From: Paracoccus sphaerophysae
GTDB lineage: Bacteria; Pseudomonadota; Alphaproteobacteria; Rhodobacterales; Rhodobacteraceae
Direction of reading: 5' to 3'
Assembly (NCBI RefSeq): GCF_000763805.1
Contig: NZ_JRKS01000002.1
Span: 62,001 to 126,000, forward strand
Length of the DNA: 64,000 nt
The notes under the pieces are model-generated. The model was not told the DNA's origin, ran no database searches, and saw nothing but the letters and a program-made list of their open reading frames with translations. Numbering within the stretch: the stretch's first letter is position 1; each line of letters opens with the position of its first letter. Both the position numbers and the translations under genes were made by a program. Shown in pieces: positions 44,794-54,313 of this stretch.

Positions 44794-45986
44794 CCCAGCC
44801 GCCGCGCCGCCGCCTGCCCGGCGTGGCGCCCGGTGGCAAGGCAGGTGGTCAGCAGATAGCCGCCGGTCGGCGCCTCCCAGTCCAGCATCTCGCCCGCCGC
44901 AAAGACTCCGGGCAGCGCCCGCAGTTCCAGGTCCGGGGTCAGCGCGGCCGCGGTGATCCCCCCGGCCGAGGAGATCGCCCGTTCCAGCCCCATCGGCCCG
45001 GCGTGGCGCAGGGGCAGCGCCTTGATCCGCCGCGCCAGCGCCGCCGGGTCCTGCGGCAGCGGCCGGCCCCATTCCAGCAGCAGCGCGACCCTGGCCGGAT
45101 CGCCCAGCACCCGCCGCAGCCAGTTGCCGACCGACAGCCGGCCGCGCGGCCGCGCCAGACGCGCCGCGAGCGCCTCGACGGTCAGGTCGGGCGCGAGGTC
45201 GACCCGTGTCGCCGCGCCATCGCGCAGCGCCGCGGCGATCTCGTAGATGCCGCCGCCCTCGATCCCGTGCCGGGTGATGACCCATTCGCCCCGGCTGTCC
45301 GCGGCCCCCGCCGTCAGCCGCGCGCCCTTGACCGCGACGCCGTGAAACCGGGCCATCTCGGGCGACCAGTCCACAAGCAGGCCCATGTTCGCGGGCCGGA
45401 ACGGCGCGATCTCGACCCCTGCCGCGCGCAACGGCGCGACCCAGGCCGCGTCCGATCCCAGCCGCGGCCAGCTTGCCCCGCCGAACGCGAGCACCACCGC
45501 CCGCGCGGCGATCCGGCGTTCGCCCTCGGGCGTCGCAAAGACGTGGGCGCCGTCCGTCAGGCCCGACCAGCGCCAGCGGGTCCGCAGCGCGACCCCGCGC
45601 CCGGCAAGCCGCACCAGCCAGGCCCGCAGCAGTGGCGAAGCCTTCATGCCGACCGGGAACACCCGCCCGGTCGATCCGGTGAACAGCTCGATCCCCAGCC
45701 CGCGCGCCCAGGCCGACACCTCGGCCGGGCCAAAGCCGCGCACCAGCGCCTGCAGGTCGCAACCGCCCGCCGCGGCGCTGCCCGACAGCCGCGCCGCAAA
45801 GTCCGGCGCCGGTTCGTCCCGGGTCAGGTTCAGCCCCGACTTGCCGGCCATCAGGAACTTGCGCGCCGGGGTCGGCATCGCCTCGGTCACCACGACCCGG
45901 TGGCCTGCGGCCGCGATCGCCTCGGCAGCCATCAGCCCCGCCGGTCCCGCCCCGATCACCAGCGCCGGGACCTGTTTGGCCGTCAC
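44769..45986 (-). CDS. BaiN/HI0933-type flavoprotein (TIGR03862-like)
   Basis: Putative NAD(P)/FAD-dependent oxidoreductase of 405 residues. It has an N-terminal FAD-binding motif VIGAGPAGLMAAEAIA, the HI0933 family block KFLMAGKSGLNLT, and a C-terminal FAD segment GVFAAGEMLDWEAPTGGYLLTTCLATG. The physiological role is unknown. It starts at 45986, overlapping the holA end (ATGA), and its 3' end overlaps the GST gene on the other strand by 25 nt. It belongs to a leuS-lptE-holA run. Confidence 0.88.
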   Translation of the reverse strand: MTAKQVPALVIGAGPAGLMAAEAIAAAGHRVVVTEAMPTPARKFLMAGKSGLNLTRDEPAPDFAARLSGSAAAGGCDLQALVRGFGPAEVSAWARGLGIELFTGSTGRVFPVGMKASPLLRAWLVRLAGRGVALRTRWRWSGLTDGAHVFATPEGERRIAARAVVLAFGGASWPRLGSDAAWVAPLRAAGVEIAPFRPANMGLLVDWSPEMARFHGVAVKGARLTAGAADSRGEWVITRHGIEGGGIYEIAAALRDGAATRVDLAPDLTVEALAARLARPRGRLSVGNWLRRVLGDPARVALLLEWGRPLPQDPAALARRIKALPLRHAGPMGLERAISSAGGITAAALTPDLELRALPGVFAAGEMLDWEAPTGGYLLTTCLATGRHAGQAAARRLGQAQSAVR

Positions 45987-47011
45987 CGCCGCCCCCGCGG
46001 CATCATCGCCAGCCGGATCAGCGCCCGTTCCATCACCGCCATCGCCGGCGCGCGCGAGGATGAACGCAGCGTCAGGTCGGTCTCGATCAGCAGGTGGATC
46101 GCATCCTCGAGCGCCCGCCCGCCCCAGCCCTGTGCCTGCCGCCCCATCCGGTCGCGGCGCGGGCCGAAGACCGGCGGCCGCAGCCGCCCCAGCCCCGCCT
46201 GCACCCCGCCGGGGTCCGAGGCGGCGAGGTGCAGCGCCCGGACATGGCGCAGCGCGGCGATGCAGATGGTGACCGGCGCGATGCCCTGCGTCTCGATCCG
46301 CCGCATCAGCGGGCCCAGCGCGTCCGACCGGCCCTCGGCGGCGGCGTCGATCAGCTCGTCCACGTCGGCTTCCACCGTGGTGGGCGCCAGCGCCGCGATC
46401 TCGTCGGGGGTCAGCGGCGTGTCGTCGCCGAACTTGTAAAGCCCGATCTTTTCGACCGTCTGTCGGAAATCGCCGGGGTCCAGCGCGCGGGCCAGGGTGG
46501 TCAGGTCCCGCATTGCCGCCGGCGGCACCGCGCGCAGCCCGGCCTCGGCCAGCCAGCGCGCGATCTCCTCTTCGCCCGGTGGATCGTCATAGATCGGGGC
46601 GCAGATGGCGGTCTTGTGCGGCTCGAACAGCTTGCGCAGAGCCGAGGATTTCGTCAGCGCCCCGGCCGTGACCACGATCACCGCGTCGCCATGCGCCCAC
46701 GCCTCCAGCGCCGCGGCGACCGCTGGCGCGACGGCGTCGGTCGCCTCCTCGACCAGCACCACCCGCGGGCCGGGGAAGAAGCCGACCGCCTTGATCTCGT
46801 CCATCAGCGTCGCGCCGTCCTTGCGCAGGTCGCTGCCGGCCAGCCGGGTCAGGCGCATCTCGGCCTCGGCATCGGGACCGGTCAGCGCGGCGACCGCCTC
46901 GGCCCGCTTCAGCGCCACCCGCATCGCGTCCTGCCCGTGGATCAGCAGCGCCGGCCGCGTCGGATCGGGCCTGGCCAGATAACGCGCGATCTCGGCGCCC
47001 TTCAGCAGCAT
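45983..47011 (-). CDS. holA: DNA polymerase III delta subunit
   Basis: Clamp-loader subunit that opens the beta clamp. The 342-residue protein has the three-domain layout with LLIHGQDAMRVALKRAEAV near the N-terminus, FFPGPRVVLVEEATD, and a C-terminal collar domain. Delta lacks a functional P-loop, as here. ATG 47011 lies 4 bp after the lptE stop. leuS-lptE-holA is a conserved alphaproteobacterial order and in Caulobacter is next to parB; here about 23 kb separate them. Confidence 0.93.
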   Translation of the reverse strand: MLLKGAEIARYLARPDPTRPALLIHGQDAMRVALKRAEAVAALTGPDAEAEMRLTRLAGSDLRKDGATLMDEIKAVGFFPGPRVVLVEEATDAVAPAVAAALEAWAHGDAVIVVTAGALTKSSALRKLFEPHKTAICAPIYDDPPGEEEIARWLAEAGLRAVPPAAMRDLTTLARALDPGDFRQTVEKIGLYKFGDDTPLTPDEIAALAPTTVEADVDELIDAAAEGRSDALGPLMRRIETQGIAPVTICIAALRHVRALHLAASDPGGVQAGLGRLRPPVFGPRRDRMGRQAQGWGGRALEDAIHLLIETDLTLRSSSRAPAMAVMERALIRLAMMPRGRR

Positions 47012-47015
47012 CGCC

Positions 47016-47486
47016 CTAGGGCACCGTCGCCAGCAGCCGCGTCACGACCTGATCGGCCAGCATCACCGCAAGGCGGTTGCGCGCGTCCTGTTCGGCCGCG
47101 TTGGTGGCGATCACCGTGCCGACGGTGGAATGGCTGGTGAAGTTCGACACCTCGCCCTGCGCCACCGTCGCCCCGGTGACCGAATCGGTCAGCCGATAGG
47201 TGGCGGTGCCGTTCAGCGAGAACCGCGTGGTGACCTCGTCCGGGGTGATCGCCTGCGGCAGCACCGCGACCCGCAGCGTATAGGCGAGGTCATAGCGCCC
47301 GGTTTCCGCCGGACCCAGCCGCTCGGTCAGCCGGCGCAGGAAGGCATAGTCGTCGGCAGTCTGCGGATCGGCCACCCGCACCTGCCCGTGCAGCCGGGTG
47401 CCCGCGCCGCCCGGCCCGTAGACCGGGGCAAAGCCGCAGCCCGCCGCCAGCAGGGCGACGGCGAGGGCCGCCCTACGCGACCACAT
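47016..47486 (-). CDS. lptE: LPS assembly lipoprotein LptE
   Basis: Outer-membrane lipoprotein that plugs the LptD translocon. The 156-residue protein has a signal peptide with lipobox LLAAGC (Cys17) followed by [10 protein letters not shown]. The body has [17 protein letters not shown] and [11 protein letters not shown] strands typical of LptE. It starts at 47486, overlapping the leuS end by 14 nt, so it is translated from the same mRNA. Confidence 0.92.
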   Translation of the reverse strand: MWSRRAALAVALLAAGCGFAPVYGPGGAGTRLHGQVRVADPQTADDYAFLRRLTERLGPAETGRYDLAYTLRVAVLPQAITPDEVTTRFSLNGTATYRLTDSVTGATVAQGEVSNFTSHSTVGTVIATNAAEQDARNRLAVMLADQVVTRLLATVP

Positions 47487-50016
47487 TGACGATCCGCCCC
47501 GGCACGACGATCAGCTTCTTGGGCGGCTTGCCGTCCAGGAAGCGCTGGATGGCGGCGTCGGCCAGAACCAGCGCCTCGACCTCGGGCGCGGCCATGTCGC
47601 GGGGGACGGCGATCTCGCCCCGGCGCTTGCCGTTGATCTGGATCGGCAGGGTCACGGTGTCGTCGACCAGCATCGCCGGGTCGGCCTTGGGCCAGGGCGC
47701 GTCCACGACCAGGCCGATGCCGCCGGCCATCGCCCAGACCTCTTCGGCCAGGTGCGGCACCATCGGCGCCATCAGCTGCGCCATCGCCCGCAGCGCGGCG
47801 CGGCGCGGATGCCCCGCGGCGTCGGATTTCGCCAGCGCGTTGGCGAGCTCATACAGCTTGGCCACCGCCTTGTTGAACGCAAAGCCCTCGATGGCGCGGG
47901 TGATTTCGTCGATGGCGCGGTGGGTGGCGCGGGTCAGCGCCTCGTCCTCGCGGTCGCCCGCGTTGCCGGCGCCGCTGTCCTCGGCCAGCCGCCACAGCCG
48001 CCCGAGGAACTTCGAGGCCGCCTCGGCCCCCGCCGCGGTCCATTCCACGTCGCGTTCGGGCGGGCTGTCCGACAGCATGAACCAGCGCGCGGTGTCGGCG
48101 CCGAAGCGGGTCACGATGTCCACCGGGTCGACGACGTTCTTCTTGGACTTGGACATCTTGGCCGAGGGGATGATCTCGACGGCGCGCCCGTCGGCCAGCT
48201 TGCCGTCGGTGACGTCCTCGGGCAGGTGATAGACGGGCCGCCCGCGGTCGTCGCGGGTCAGATAGATCTCGTGCGTCACCATGCCTTGCGTGAACAGCGC
48301 ATCGAACGGCTCCTTCGCGGTCTCGGGCAGGTGCCCGGTCTTGACCATCGCGCGGGCGAAGAAGCGCGAATACAGCAGGTGCAGGATCGCGTGCTCGATG
48401 CCGCCGATATACTGGTCGACGTTCATCCAGTAGTCCGCCTCGGCCCGGTCGGTCGGGGTCGGCGCGTGGGGCGCGGTGAAGCGGGCGTAATACCAGGACG
48501 AATCGACGAAAGTGTCCATCGTGTCAGTCTCGCGCCGCGCCGGAGCGCCGCAGGACGGGCAGGTCGCCTGCCGCCAGGTCGGGTGCCGGTCCAGCGGGTT
48601 GCCGGGCTGGGCGAACGACACGTCCCGCGGCAGCAGGATCGGCAGGTTCTCCTTGCGCTCGGGCACGGTTCCGCAGCTTTCGCAATGCACGACCGGGATC
48701 GGGCAGCCCCAATAGCGCTGGCGCGAGATGCCCCAGTCGCGCAGGCGGAACTTGGTGACGCCCTCGCCATAGCCCTGCGCCTCGGCATGGGCGATGGCGG
48801 CGGTCACGGCCTCGTCGCCGGTCTGGTCGCGGTCGCCGGCAAAGCCGCGGACATAGCTGACCGTTTCGGATTTCAGCAGCACGAAGGGCTCCGTGGCGAC
48901 CAGCGCGTCGGCCTCGGCCTCGGTCATGCCGGGCTTGCCGAAGGTGGCGCGGATCGGCAGGCCGTATTTCACCGCAAATTCGTGGTCGCGCTCGTCATGG
49001 GCGGGCGAGCCGAAGATCGCGCCGGTGCCGTAATCCATCAGCACGAAGTTGGCGATCCACACCGGCAGCTCCCACGCGGGGTCAAGCGGGTGGCGCACGG
49101 TGATGCCGGTGTCGAACCCCAGCTTTTCCGCGGTCTCGATGGCTTCCTCGGTGGTGCCGCCCTTGCGGCAGGCCTCGAGGAAGGCGGCCACGCGCGGGTC
49201 GCCGGCCAGCGACTTCGCCAGCGGATGATCGGGCGAGATCGCCAGGAACGAGGCGCCCAGCAGCGTGTCGGGGCGGGTGGTATAGACCTCGATCTGCGGG
49301 AAATCCGGCGCGTTCACGGTGTCAAAGCGGAACTGCAGCCCGCGCGAGCGGCCGATCCAGTTGGCCTGCATCAGCCGGACCTTCTCCGGCCAGCCCTTGA
49401 GCCCGTCCAGCGCCTCCAGCAATTCCTCGGCGTAATCCGAAATGCGGAAGAACCACTGGGTCAGCTCGCGCCGCTCGACCGGGGCGCCGGACCGCCAGCC
49501 CTTGCCGTCGATCACCTGTTCGTTGGCCAGCACGGTCATGTCCACCGGGTCCCAGTTCACGACCGCCGCCTTGCGATAGATTAGCCCGGCATCGAGGAAA
49601 TCGAGGAACAGCGCCTGCTGCCGGGCGACGTAATCGTCGTCGCAGGTGGCGAACTCGCGGCTCCAGTCGATGGACAGGCCCAGCGGCTTCAGCTGGTCGC
49701 GCATCGTGGCGATGTTGGCATAGGTCCAGTCGCGCGGATGGCCGCCGTTTTCCATCGCGGCGTTCTCGGCCGGCATGCCGAAGGCGTCCCAGCCCATCGG
49801 GTGCAGCACCGAAAACCCCTGCGCGCGTTTATAGCGCGCCACCACGTCGCCCATCGTGTAGTTGCGGACATGTCCCATGTGGATGCGCCCCGAGGGATAG
49901 GGGAACATTTCCAGCACGTAATACTTGGGCCGCTCGTCGCGGACGGCGCGAAAGCTGCCGGCCTTGTCCCACGCCGCGCGCCAGCGGGGTTCGCTGTGGG
50001 AAGGATCATAGGGCAT
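47473..50016 (-). CDS. leuS: Leucyl-tRNA synthetase
   Basis: Class I aminoacyl-tRNA synthetase of 847 residues, normal length. The HIGH motif is HMGH (46-49, in [12 protein letters not shown]), the editing domain contains [13 protein letters not shown], and the KMSKS motif is present in [13 protein letters not shown]. The C-terminal anticodon-binding and tail domains are complete. ATG 50016. It is followed by lptE with a 14-nt overlap. A GC-rich hairpin at 50041-50062 lies just upstream, between it and the DUF3576 gene. Confidence 0.97.
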   Translation of the reverse strand: MPYDPSHSEPRWRAAWDKAGSFRAVRDERPKYYVLEMFPYPSGRIHMGHVRNYTMGDVVARYKRAQGFSVLHPMGWDAFGMPAENAAMENGGHPRDWTYANIATMRDQLKPLGLSIDWSREFATCDDDYVARQQALFLDFLDAGLIYRKAAVVNWDPVDMTVLANEQVIDGKGWRSGAPVERRELTQWFFRISDYAEELLEALDGLKGWPEKVRLMQANWIGRSRGLQFRFDTVNAPDFPQIEVYTTRPDTLLGASFLAISPDHPLAKSLAGDPRVAAFLEACRKGGTTEEAIETAEKLGFDTGITVRHPLDPAWELPVWIANFVLMDYGTGAIFGSPAHDERDHEFAVKYGLPIRATFGKPGMTEAEADALVATEPFVLLKSETVSYVRGFAGDRDQTGDEAVTAAIAHAEAQGYGEGVTKFRLRDWGISRQRYWGCPIPVVHCESCGTVPERKENLPILLPRDVSFAQPGNPLDRHPTWRQATCPSCGAPARRETDTMDTFVDSSWYYARFTAPHAPTPTDRAEADYWMNVDQYIGGIEHAILHLLYSRFFARAMVKTGHLPETAKEPFDALFTQGMVTHEIYLTRDDRGRPVYHLPEDVTDGKLADGRAVEIIPSAKMSKSKKNVVDPVDIVTRFGADTARWFMLSDSPPERDVEWTAAGAEAASKFLGRLWRLAEDSGAGNAGDREDEALTRATHRAIDEITRAIEGFAFNKAVAKLYELANALAKSDAAGHPRRAALRAMAQLMAPMVPHLAEEVWAMAGGIGLVVDAPWPKADPAMLVDDTVTLPIQINGKRRGEIAVPRDMAAPEVEALVLADAAIQRFLDGKPPKKLIVVPGRIVNVVA

Positions 50017-50040
50017 GGCAGCGCTCCGCTCGGTCGATGA

Positions 50041-50062
50041 CCGGGCGGGTTTAGCCGCCCGG
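50041..50062 (-). terminator. Hairpin between DUF3576 gene and leuS
   Basis: CCGGGCGG at 50041-50048 pairs with CCGCCCGG at 50055-50062 across a 6-nt loop. There is no T run on either side. It lies 25 nt upstream of the leuS start and 54 nt past the DUF3576 stop, so it could be a weak terminator or a leader structure. Confidence 0.4.
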
Positions 50063-50115
50063 CGTCATGCCGTCCAGATTGCGGGGGGCAAAGCGCCGGT
50101 TACAGCCGGGCCGCC

Positions 50116-50649
50116 TTACAGCTGCCCGTCGCGGACCCGCAGCTGGCGGGCGCGGGTCAGGATCGCGTCCTCGACCGCGCGCACCGTGTCGGGGGCCACG
50201 GCCGACCCGCCGGCGCCCTGCAGCGACAGCTTGAGGCTGCGCGCGTCCAGCGCCGGGTCGCTGATCCGGACCGTGGCGCGATAGGACCGCCCACCGCCCG
50301 GAGGCGTGCCGTAGCCGGTGACGATGACGCCGGTAAAGGGATCGACCGACTGGATCGGCAGGAAGTTCAGCACGTCTAGGCTGGCATTCCACAGGTAGCG
50401 GTTCACCGCGACCTGCTGGTTGCTGGTGTCGCGGTTCGAGAACAGGTCCCAGATGGTCGATTCGCGCCGCTCGTTCACGGGCCGCTTGTCGTGTTCCGAC
50501 GGTCCCAGCCCGAACAGCCCGCCCTTTCCCCCGCTTCCGCCGCAGGCGGCGACCGACAGGGCCAGGCCGGCGACGAGGATCGGGCGCGCGGCGCGGCGTG
50601 CGGCGGCGCCGAGGGCCAGGGTGCAGACGGTCTTGGCGCTAGGGGTCAT
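50116..50649 (-). CDS. DUF3576 family lipoprotein
   Basis: Predicted outer-membrane lipoprotein of 177 residues with a lipobox-like LSVAAC after an Arg-rich n-region. The mature part has the family blocks STIWDLFSNRD, VNRYLWNASLDVLNFLPIQSVDPFTGVIVTGYG (in parts) and RATVRISDPALDARSLKLSL. Members are conserved in alphaproteobacteria and lie next to leuS; the function is unknown, though the leuS-lptE context hints at envelope biogenesis. ATG 50649 is chosen because it gives a normal signal peptide; a longer frame to 50886 has no support. Confidence 0.85.
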   Translation of the reverse strand: MTPSAKTVCTLALGAAARRAARPILVAGLALSVAACGGSGGKGGLFGLGPSEHDKRPVNERRESTIWDLFSNRDTSNQQVAVNRYLWNASLDVLNFLPIQSVDPFTGVIVTGYGTPPGGGRSYRATVRISDPALDARSLKLSLQGAGGSAVAPDTVRAVEDAILTRARQLRVRDGQL

Positions 50650-50967
50650 GGCGGGGGCTTTCCACGATGCTTCGACGAGGCTTCCGTTCCGGAAGGGCGC
50701 ACCTGACGCCGGACCGAGGCATAGCGCGGATATGCGGCGCGCGACAAGCGTTACCGCCTGTATTCGCGCCACTTCCCGCGCAAGCGTGACGTCCGCGGTC
50801 CGCCGTAAGCCGGGCTGCAACGGACTGTGGCGCATGTGCATCACAGCGTCGCCATCCATCCGCGATCCGGGGCACCATCGTTGCAATGCAGGGGGGAAAG
50901 CGCGACTTATGCCCCATACCCAAGCCGGACCAACCGGCAGGGGTGACAGAGAGACAAGAGGGAAGCC
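50650..50967. other. Intergenic region between DUF3576 lipoprotein and porin
   Basis: The 318-bp gap between divergent genes has no credible gene. It presumably carries the promoters of both genes. TTGCAA at 50880-50885 followed 17 nt later by GACTTA is a possible but weak porin promoter. A purine-rich stretch (GAGAGACAAGAGGGAAG) directly before 50968 serves as the porin ribosome site. Confidence 0.5.
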
Positions 50968-52053
50968 ATGAAAAAGGTTCTTTTCGCCACCAGCGCCCTG
51001 GTCGCCTTTACCGGCGCCGCCGCTGCTGAAGTCGCCGTCTCGGGCGACGCCCGGATCGGTATGCGCTATGACAGCGATCTGTGCGCCACCGCTGCCTGCA
51101 CCACCACCGACTCGGCCTGGAACGTCGTGAACCGCGCCCGCGTCAAGTTCACCATGACCGGCACCAGCGATTCGGGCCTGGAATTCGGCGCCGAAGTCCG
51201 TGCCGAAGAAGCGCAGCGCGCCCGCTACGGCAGCCAGATCTCCATCGACGAGACCGATGGCACGGTCACCCGCAGCTACGCGGTCCGCAACAACCTGTCG
51301 GCTGACAAGGGCCTGGTGTGGGTGTCGGGTTCCTACGGCAAGCTGACCGCCGGGGACATCGACTCGGGCATGGAAAACGCCCTGGGCGACCTGCCGGAAA
51401 TCGGGATGTCGGGCCTCGATTACCTGAACGAATTCGGCTACTCGTCGTCGGACTTTGACGACAGCGTCTACAGCGAAGCCGGCCTGCTGTACGAATACAG
51501 CTTCAACGGCGTCAAGCTGTTCGCCTCGTTCATGGACCAGAACGTCGGCTACTCGGCGATCGACCGCGACAACAACGCCTACTCGCTGGGCGCCAAGTAC
51601 GAGATGGCGGGCTACGAGTTCGGCTTCGGCTATGAAAAGTCGGACTTCTACATCGACCCGGTGGGCTTCGAAGGCGGCGCCTACGAAAACACCAGCTGGG
51701 GTATCTCGGCCGCGACCGTCTTCAACGAAGTCAAGGTCAAGGGCATCTACATGACCACCACGGTCGAGGACATCCCGACCCTGACCGGCGATCTGGACGT
51801 CGACCAGTTCGGCGTGGGCGCCGAATACACCATGGCGAACGGTGTCGGCCTGGCCGGCTACTGGCGCCGGGTGGCCTTCGACACCCCGGCCGACGAATTC
51901 TCGGCTGACGTCGTTGGTCTGGGCGCGTCCTACGACCTGGGTGGCGGCGCGACCCTGAAGGGTGGCGTGGTCAACGTCTCGGGCGACGACGCGCTGGGCG
52001 ACAGCGTGGCCGACCGCACGATGGCCGACTTCGGTCTGGTCTTCAAATTCTGA
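50968..52053 (+). CDS. Gram-negative porin
   Basis: Outer-membrane general diffusion porin of 361 residues with a signal peptide (MKKVLFATSALVAFTGAAAA). The mature protein is acidic, rich in Gly, Tyr, Asp and Ser, with alternating beta-strand segments and a C-terminal Phe (FGLVFKF), the outer-membrane targeting signature. It resembles Rhodobacter/Paracoccus 16-stranded porins. The codons are strikingly uniform (GGC, TCG, AAG), consistent with high expression. A strong terminator follows (52084-52116). Confidence 0.95.
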   Translation: MKKVLFATSALVAFTGAAAAEVAVSGDARIGMRYDSDLCATAACTTTDSAWNVVNRARVKFTMTGTSDSGLEFGAEVRAEEAQRARYGSQISIDETDGTVTRSYAVRNNLSADKGLVWVSGSYGKLTAGDIDSGMENALGDLPEIGMSGLDYLNEFGYSSSDFDDSVYSEAGLLYEYSFNGVKLFASFMDQNVGYSAIDRDNNAYSLGAKYEMAGYEFGFGYEKSDFYIDPVGFEGGAYENTSWGISAATVFNEVKVKGIYMTTTVEDIPTLTGDLDVDQFGVGAEYTMANGVGLAGYWRRVAFDTPADEFSADVVGLGASYDLGGGATLKGGVVNVSGDDALGDSVADRTMADFGLVFKF

Positions 52054-52083
52054 TCCAGCCGATCAGACTTTCGACAGAAAAGG

Positions 52084-52116
52084 AAAGAGCGGGCCTTGCG
52101 CCCGCTCTTTTCTTTT
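52084..52116 (+). terminator. Rho-independent terminator after the porin gene
   Basis: AAAGAGCGGG (52084-52093) pairs perfectly with CCCGCTCTTT (52101-52110) over a 7-nt loop, followed by TCTTTT. It is the clearest intrinsic terminator in the window, 30 nt past the porin stop. Confidence 0.9.
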
Positions 52117-52163
52117 GGTCCGGTTGGTCCCCGACCTGAACGGCCATTCGAGGGGGAGACAGG

Positions 52164-52739
52164 ATGATGAAGCTGGTTCTTGCGGCGCTGCTGGGGGCAG
52201 CCTTCACCATGCCGGCCGCCGCGCAGACCGCGCCCGCGGCAACCGCGCCGGCCACCACAGCGCCCGCGGCGACGCCCGCGCCGGCCGCGGCAGAGGATGA
52301 CGCGGATGACGACGCCCCGGCTGCGACCCCGACTGCCGCTCCGGCCGCCGCAGCGTCGGTCCAGCATCACGACTTCGGCCCCTCGGGCATCATGGTCCGG
52401 TCCAACCGCGAGGATCTCGCGCCGCTGACGCTTGCCTCGGGCAAGCCGGTCGCCGAGGCCGAATATTTGCTGAAATCTGGCGGCTATTACCGCATCAGGA
52501 TCAAGGCCGATGGCAGCCAGGAACTGGCGCTGTCGGGCGGCGACTTCTTCCGCGCCGTCTGGGTCAACGAGGTGATCGTCAACGACATCGAGATCCGCCC
52601 GATGGGCGTCCACTCGATCGAGTTCGACGCGGCGGGCGAGGCCGAGATCAGCTTCGTCGCCATCGTCCCTGGCCGATATACCCTGTCGGTCCCCGGGTCG
52701 TCCGGCGCAACCCAGCAGGCGGTTTTCACCATCCAGTAA
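52164..52739 (+). CDS. Secreted Ala/Pro-rich protein of unknown function
   Basis: I do not recognise a named family. The 191-residue protein has a signal peptide (about 1-20) and an Ala/Pro/Thr-rich linker with an acidic run EDDADDDA (about 22-66). A compact C-terminal domain (about 70-191) is rich in beta strands (YYRIRIKADGSQELALSGG, IVPGRYTLSVPG) and looks cupredoxin-like in layout but lacks an obvious Cys/Met copper ligand pair. HHDFGPSGIMV contains two His residues. It sits 54 bp upstream of the PQQ-associated ABC ATPase on the same strand. The linker resembles those in XoxF and XoxG. A role in periplasmic cofactor or metal handling is a guess. Confidence 0.65.
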   Translation: MMKLVLAALLGAAFTMPAAAQTAPAATAPATTAPAATPAPAAAEDDADDDAPAATPTAAPAAAASVQHHDFGPSGIMVRSNREDLAPLTLASGKPVAEAEYLLKSGGYYRIRIKADGSQELALSGGDFFRAVWVNEVIVNDIEIRPMGVHSIEFDAAGEAEISFVAIVPGRYTLSVPGSSGATQQAVFTIQ

Positions 52740-52793
52740 GGACACGGGCAAGCGGGCCACGCCCAAGCGCCGCCTGCCCGACCCACAGCTCTC

Positions 52794-53519
52794 ATGCCCG
52801 ATCCCGCGCTCGACATTCAGCATCTAAGCCATGATTTCGGCAGCTTCCGGGCGCTGGACGACGTGTCGCTGAGCGTGCCGCATGGCGGCTTCACCGCGCT
52901 GCTGGGGGTGAACGGAGCGGGGAAATCCACGCTCTTCAATCTGGTGACGCGGCTTTACAACAGCCGCAGCGGCACCATCCGGGTGGCCGGGCACGACATG
53001 CGCACCGACCCCGGCGCGGCCCTGCGCCGGCTGGGCGTGGTGTTTCAAAGCCGCGCGCTGGATGCCGACCTGACCGTGGCGCAGAACCTGATGTATCACG
53101 CGGCGCTGCACGGCATGCCCCGCGCCGCGGCCCGCGCGCGGCTGGCCGAGGTGCTGGCGCAGGTCGATCTGGCCGACCGCGCCGGGGCGCGGGTGTCGGC
53201 GCTGTCCGGCGGGCAGGTGCGCCGGGCCGAGATCGCCCGCGCCCTCATCCACCGACCGCAGCTGATGCTGCTGGACGAACCGACCGTCGGGCTGGACGTG
53301 AAATCGCGCGCCGAGGTGCTGGCGCTGACCCGCCGCCTGATCGCCGATCAGGGCGTCTCGGCGCTGTGGGCCACGCATATCCTCGACGAGATCCAGCCCT
53401 CGGACGGGCTGGTGATCCTGCATCGCGGCCGGGTGCTGTTCGACGGCACCGCCGCCACCGCCGCGCCCGACGGCGACCTGACCCGCGCCTTCCTCGACCT
53501 CACCGGGGTGCAGGCATGA
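52794..53519 (+). CDS. ABC transporter ATP-binding protein, PQQ alcohol dehydrogenase-associated
   Basis: ABC ATPase of 241 residues with Walker A GVNGAGKST, Q loop VVFQSRALD, signature LSGGQVRRAEIARA and Walker B LMLLDEP, H loop in ATHILDE. It resembles the ATPase family found with PQQ-dependent alcohol dehydrogenases (TIGR03864 type). The permease follows with an ATGA overlap. The matching binding protein and propeller are not here but at 4200-6406. The transported compound is unknown; PQQ, a metal chelate or an aldehyde-related solute have been considered. Confidence 0.9.
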   Translation: MPDPALDIQHLSHDFGSFRALDDVSLSVPHGGFTALLGVNGAGKSTLFNLVTRLYNSRSGTIRVAGHDMRTDPGAALRRLGVVFQSRALDADLTVAQNLMYHAALHGMPRAAARARLAEVLAQVDLADRAGARVSALSGGQVRRAEIARALIHRPQLMLLDEPTVGLDVKSRAEVLALTRRLIADQGVSALWATHILDEIQPSDGLVILHRGRVLFDGTAATAAPDGDLTRAFLDLTGVQA

Positions 53520-54313
53520 CCGGCTGGCTGACCGTCTTCTCGGGCATCGCCCGGCGCGAGGCGCTGCGCTTCGTCAATCAGCGCGGCCGGTTCCTCGCCG
53601 CGCTGGTCCGGCCGCTGGTCTGGCTGTTCATCTTCGCGGCGGGCTTTCGCGCCGTGCTGGGCCTGTCGATCACGCCGCCCTACCAGACCTACGTGCTGTA
53701 CGAGGTCTACGTGACCCCCGGCCTTTGCGCGATGATCCAGCTGTTCAACGGCATGCAGTCCTCGCTGTCGATGGTCTATGACCGCGAGACCGGCGCCATG
53801 CGCACCCTGCTGGTCAGCCCGTGGCCGCGCTGGTTCCTGCTGGCCTCAAAGCTGGTCGCGGGGGTGCTGGTGTCGATCCTGCAGGTCTATGCCTTCCTCG
53901 CCATCGCCTGGTTCTGGGACGTGCGCCCGCCGGCCTGGGGCTATGTCACCGTGCTGCCGGCGCTGGTCCTGTCGGGGCTGATGCTGGGGGCGCTGGGGCT
54001 GTTCCTGTCCTCGGCGATCCGGCAGCTGGAGAACTTCGCGGGGGTGATGAACTTCGTCATCTTCCCGATGTTCTTCGCCTCGTCGGCGCTGTATCCGCTG
54101 TGGCGGATGGCGGAATCCTCGACGCTGCTGCACGACATCTGCGCGATGAACCCCTTCACCCACGCGGTGGAGCTGATCCGGTTTGCCCTTTACCAGCAGG
54201 TCAACTGGCTGTCCCTTGGGGTCGTGCTGGGCTGCCTGGCGGTGTTCTTCGCCGGGGCGGTCTTCATGTATGATCCGGCGCGCGGCCTGGGCGTCCGGCG
54301 AAAGGGGGGATAG
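53516..54313 (+). CDS. ABC-2 type permease, PQQ alcohol dehydrogenase-associated
   Basis: ABC-2-type membrane subunit of 265 residues with about six helices (RPLVWLFIFAAGFRAVLG; GYVTVLPALVLSGLMLGALGLFLSSAIRQLENFAGVMNFVIFPMFFASSALYPLW, in parts). ABC-2 permeases are commonly exporters, which conflicts with the presence of a binding protein in the wider system. It resembles the permease family of PQQ alcohol dehydrogenase loci (TIGR03861 type). It is coupled to the ATPase by ATGA, and the next gene follows without a gap. Confidence 0.88.
   Translation: MTGWLTVFSGIARREALRFVNQRGRFLAALVRPLVWLFIFAAGFRAVLGLSITPPYQTYVLYEVYVTPGLCAMIQLFNGMQSSLSMVYDRETGAMRTLLVSPWPRWFLLASKLVAGVLVSILQVYAFLAIAWFWDVRPPAWGYVTVLPALVLSGLMLGALGLFLSSAIRQLENFAGVMNFVIFPMFFASSALYPLWRMAESSTLLHDICAMNPFTHAVELIRFALYQQVNWLSLGVVLGCLAVFFAGAVFMYDPARGLGVRRKGG

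Noticed and set aside
47752-49584. A 610-codon plus-strand frame opposite leuS
   Set aside because: Antisense shadow produced by high GC; leuS is complete with all motifs.
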